Origin: CAZIDL01 sp964537825
GTDB lineage: Bacteria; Bacteroidota; Bacteroidia; Flavobacteriales_D; CAYVSK01
Direction of reading: 5' to 3'
NCBI GenBank assembly: GCA_964537825.1
Contig: CAZIDL010000011.1
Coordinates: forward strand, 1 to 51,592
Length of the DNA stretch: 51,592 bases
The stretch's first letter is position 1. Each line of letters opens with the position of its first letter. The translations under genes and the position numbers were made by a program. The notes below the pieces were generated by a model. That model was not told the origin of the DNA. It did not search any database and saw nothing but the letters and a program-made list of their open reading frames with translations. Positions 50,678 through 51,592 of this stretch are shown here, piece after piece.

Positions 50678-51592
50678 TTATTCGATCCGCTTGAATTTAA
50701 GACGGATCGAATTGCCCACGACGATAACGTCGGAAAAAGCCATGGAAAGTGCGGCGATCATGGGATTCAGAAGGCCTGCCGCGGCGATGGGGATCGCGAT
50801 CACGTTGTAGAAAAAAGCCCAGAAGAGGTTCTGCTTGATCGTGCTGACCGTGTGGCGGCTTAAGCTCATGGAATAGATCACCTTCCTGAGGTCGCTTCCG
50901 TCCAGCAAGACCACCCGCGCACTTTGAATGGCCGCTTCGGTGGCATCACCCAAGGAAACGCCCACACTCGAGCGGGCCAGGGCGGGGGCATCGTTCACTC
51001 CATCCCCGACCATCGCGGTCGGGGCCTCATCAGCATAAGCTTCGATGCGCTTCAGCTTTTCGTCCGGCAATTGCTCGGCATGCACCACATCGATGCCCAG
51101 TTCTTTGGCCAGGTTTTCGCAGCGTTCTTTCTTATCGCCGCTGAGGAGGATCGTACGGACACCTTGGGCTTTCAACGCACGCACCATCTCTTTGGCGCCG
51201 GGTTTGATGCCATCCTCGATCTCGATCCGGGATACGAGCTCGTCGTTCTTTTTCAGGTAAAGGGTGTTCTTGCTACCGCTTTCTTCCGTCCCGGTAAAGC
51301 GTGCATTACCGAGTTTGAAGAGGTCCCCTTCCGCGGACCTTCCCTGGATGCCTTCTCCTTTCAGCTCCTCTACGTCCTGCATTTCAGCTTTGCTGGTCGT
51401 TCCCTTCAGCGCTTCCACCAACGCTTTGGCGATCGGGTGGGAGGAATGCTGCTCCAGGGCGAGGACGATCGAACGGATCCGCTCTTCCGGCAGCCCGTTC
51501 ATGCTTTCGATCCCGGAGATGCGGAATTCGCCGGTGGTGAGCGTTCCGGTCTTATCGAGGACGACGTTCCTGATCCCGGCGTATGCTTCGAG
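50678..51592 (-). CDS. P1B-type metal ATPase, C-terminal part (5' end outside window)
   Basis: At least 304 residues of a heavy-metal P-type ATPase, open at the window edge. From the visible start, DKTGT (13-17, phosphorylated Asp13), the P1B hallmark HP (52-53) and GDGVNDAPAL (196-205) are present. TM7 carries the YN (262-263) of Cu+ ATPases. TM8 reads SMAFSD (283-288), so the second Ser of the CopA MxxSS-type site is an Asp. It is therefore copper-type by most features but with a possibly altered metal site. Its stop lies 6 nt before the glycosyltransferase gene, although that neighbour is functionally unrelated. Confidence 0.9.
   Translation of the reverse strand, partial: LEAYAGIRNVVLDKTGTLTTGEFRISGIESMNGLPEERIRSIVLALEQHSSHPIAKALVEALKGTTSKAEMQDVEELKGEGIQGRSAEGDLFKLGNARFTGTEESGSKNTLYLKKNDELVSRIEIEDGIKPGAKEMVRALKAQGVRTILLSGDKKERCENLAKELGIDVVHAEQLPDEKLKRIEAYADEAPTAMVGDGVNDAPALARSSVGVSLGDATEAAIQSARVVLLDGSDLRKVIYSMSLSRHTVSTIKQNLFWAFFYNVIAIPIAAAGLLNPMIAALSMAFSDVIVVGNSIRLKFKRIE

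Overview
The window looks like a stretch of core chromosome from a member of the Bacteroidota, most likely the order Flavobacteriales, with a GC content above the usual for that group (about 50% or more by eye). The evidence is the gldK-gldL-gldM-gldN gliding and type IX secretion (T9SS) cluster with a PorP/SprF-family gene just upstream, gldA, two proteins with T9SS type A C-terminal sorting domains, bacillithiol deacetylase bshB1, and at least eight exact copies of the Bacteroidota -7 promoter box TAnnTTTG placed in the correct orientation upstream of genes. A Cryomorphaceae/Schleiferiaceae-like lineage is possible but cannot be settled from this window. I see no insertion sequence, prophage, CRISPR array or integrated element.

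Layout. 1-3.4 kb: a cut-off tRNA-Gln, a YD-repeat protein and a DUF255 thioredoxin-domain protein. 3.5-8.6 kb: a small membrane protein, an LEA14-like lipoprotein with an M20 dipeptidase, then an overlapping set of polyprenol-phosphate mannosyltransferase, dihydroorotase and DUF4296 lipoprotein. 8.7-11.5 kb: a hypothetical exported protein with a UbiA-like membrane protein, convergent with hemL. 11.6-15.7 kb: kynureninase, a 42-residue membrane micro-ORF, kynurenine 3-monooxygenase and an outer-membrane-like protein (tryptophan to 3-hydroxyanthranilate, probably for NAD synthesis), then dtd. 15.8-22.6 kb: a secreted alpha/beta hydrolase, gcvP and a secreted repeat protein. 22.7-29.4 kb: a minus-strand block miaB, sigma-54 activator, lptE, TPR-like gene, secG, groES, groEL. 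29.6-39.3 kb: topA, an arginase-fold protein, a PorP/SprF protein and gldKLMN. 39.5-43.7 kb: an XRE regulator, initiator tRNA, era, der, metK. 43.7-51.6 kb: gldA, an LD-carboxypeptidase, ccmB-ccmC, bshB1, a flippase, a glycosyltransferase and the 3' part of a P-type metal ATPase.

The most interesting signal is upstream of groES. A good sigma-54 type -24/-12 promoter (24765-24781, minus) lies about 40 nt before the predicted 5' end of the coding region, and a perfect TGTCAG-N5-CTGACA palindrome lies about 97 bp upstream of the predicted start site, where an enhancer site would be expected. The same gene block encodes a sigma-54 activator with no sensory domain. This suggests, as inference, a chaperonin/envelope stress circuit: activator, LPS assembly (lptE), secretion (secG), then GroES/GroEL. 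Other points worth checking are an arginase-fold protein with two of six metal ligands replaced, a P-type ATPase with a changed copper-site serine, inverted repeats starting right at the predicted start sites of hemL and of the XRE regulator, and a hairpin between gldL and gldM.

No gene-free stretch exceeds about 210 bases. Start codons were revised where upstream overlap, signal peptides or family alignment favoured another start.
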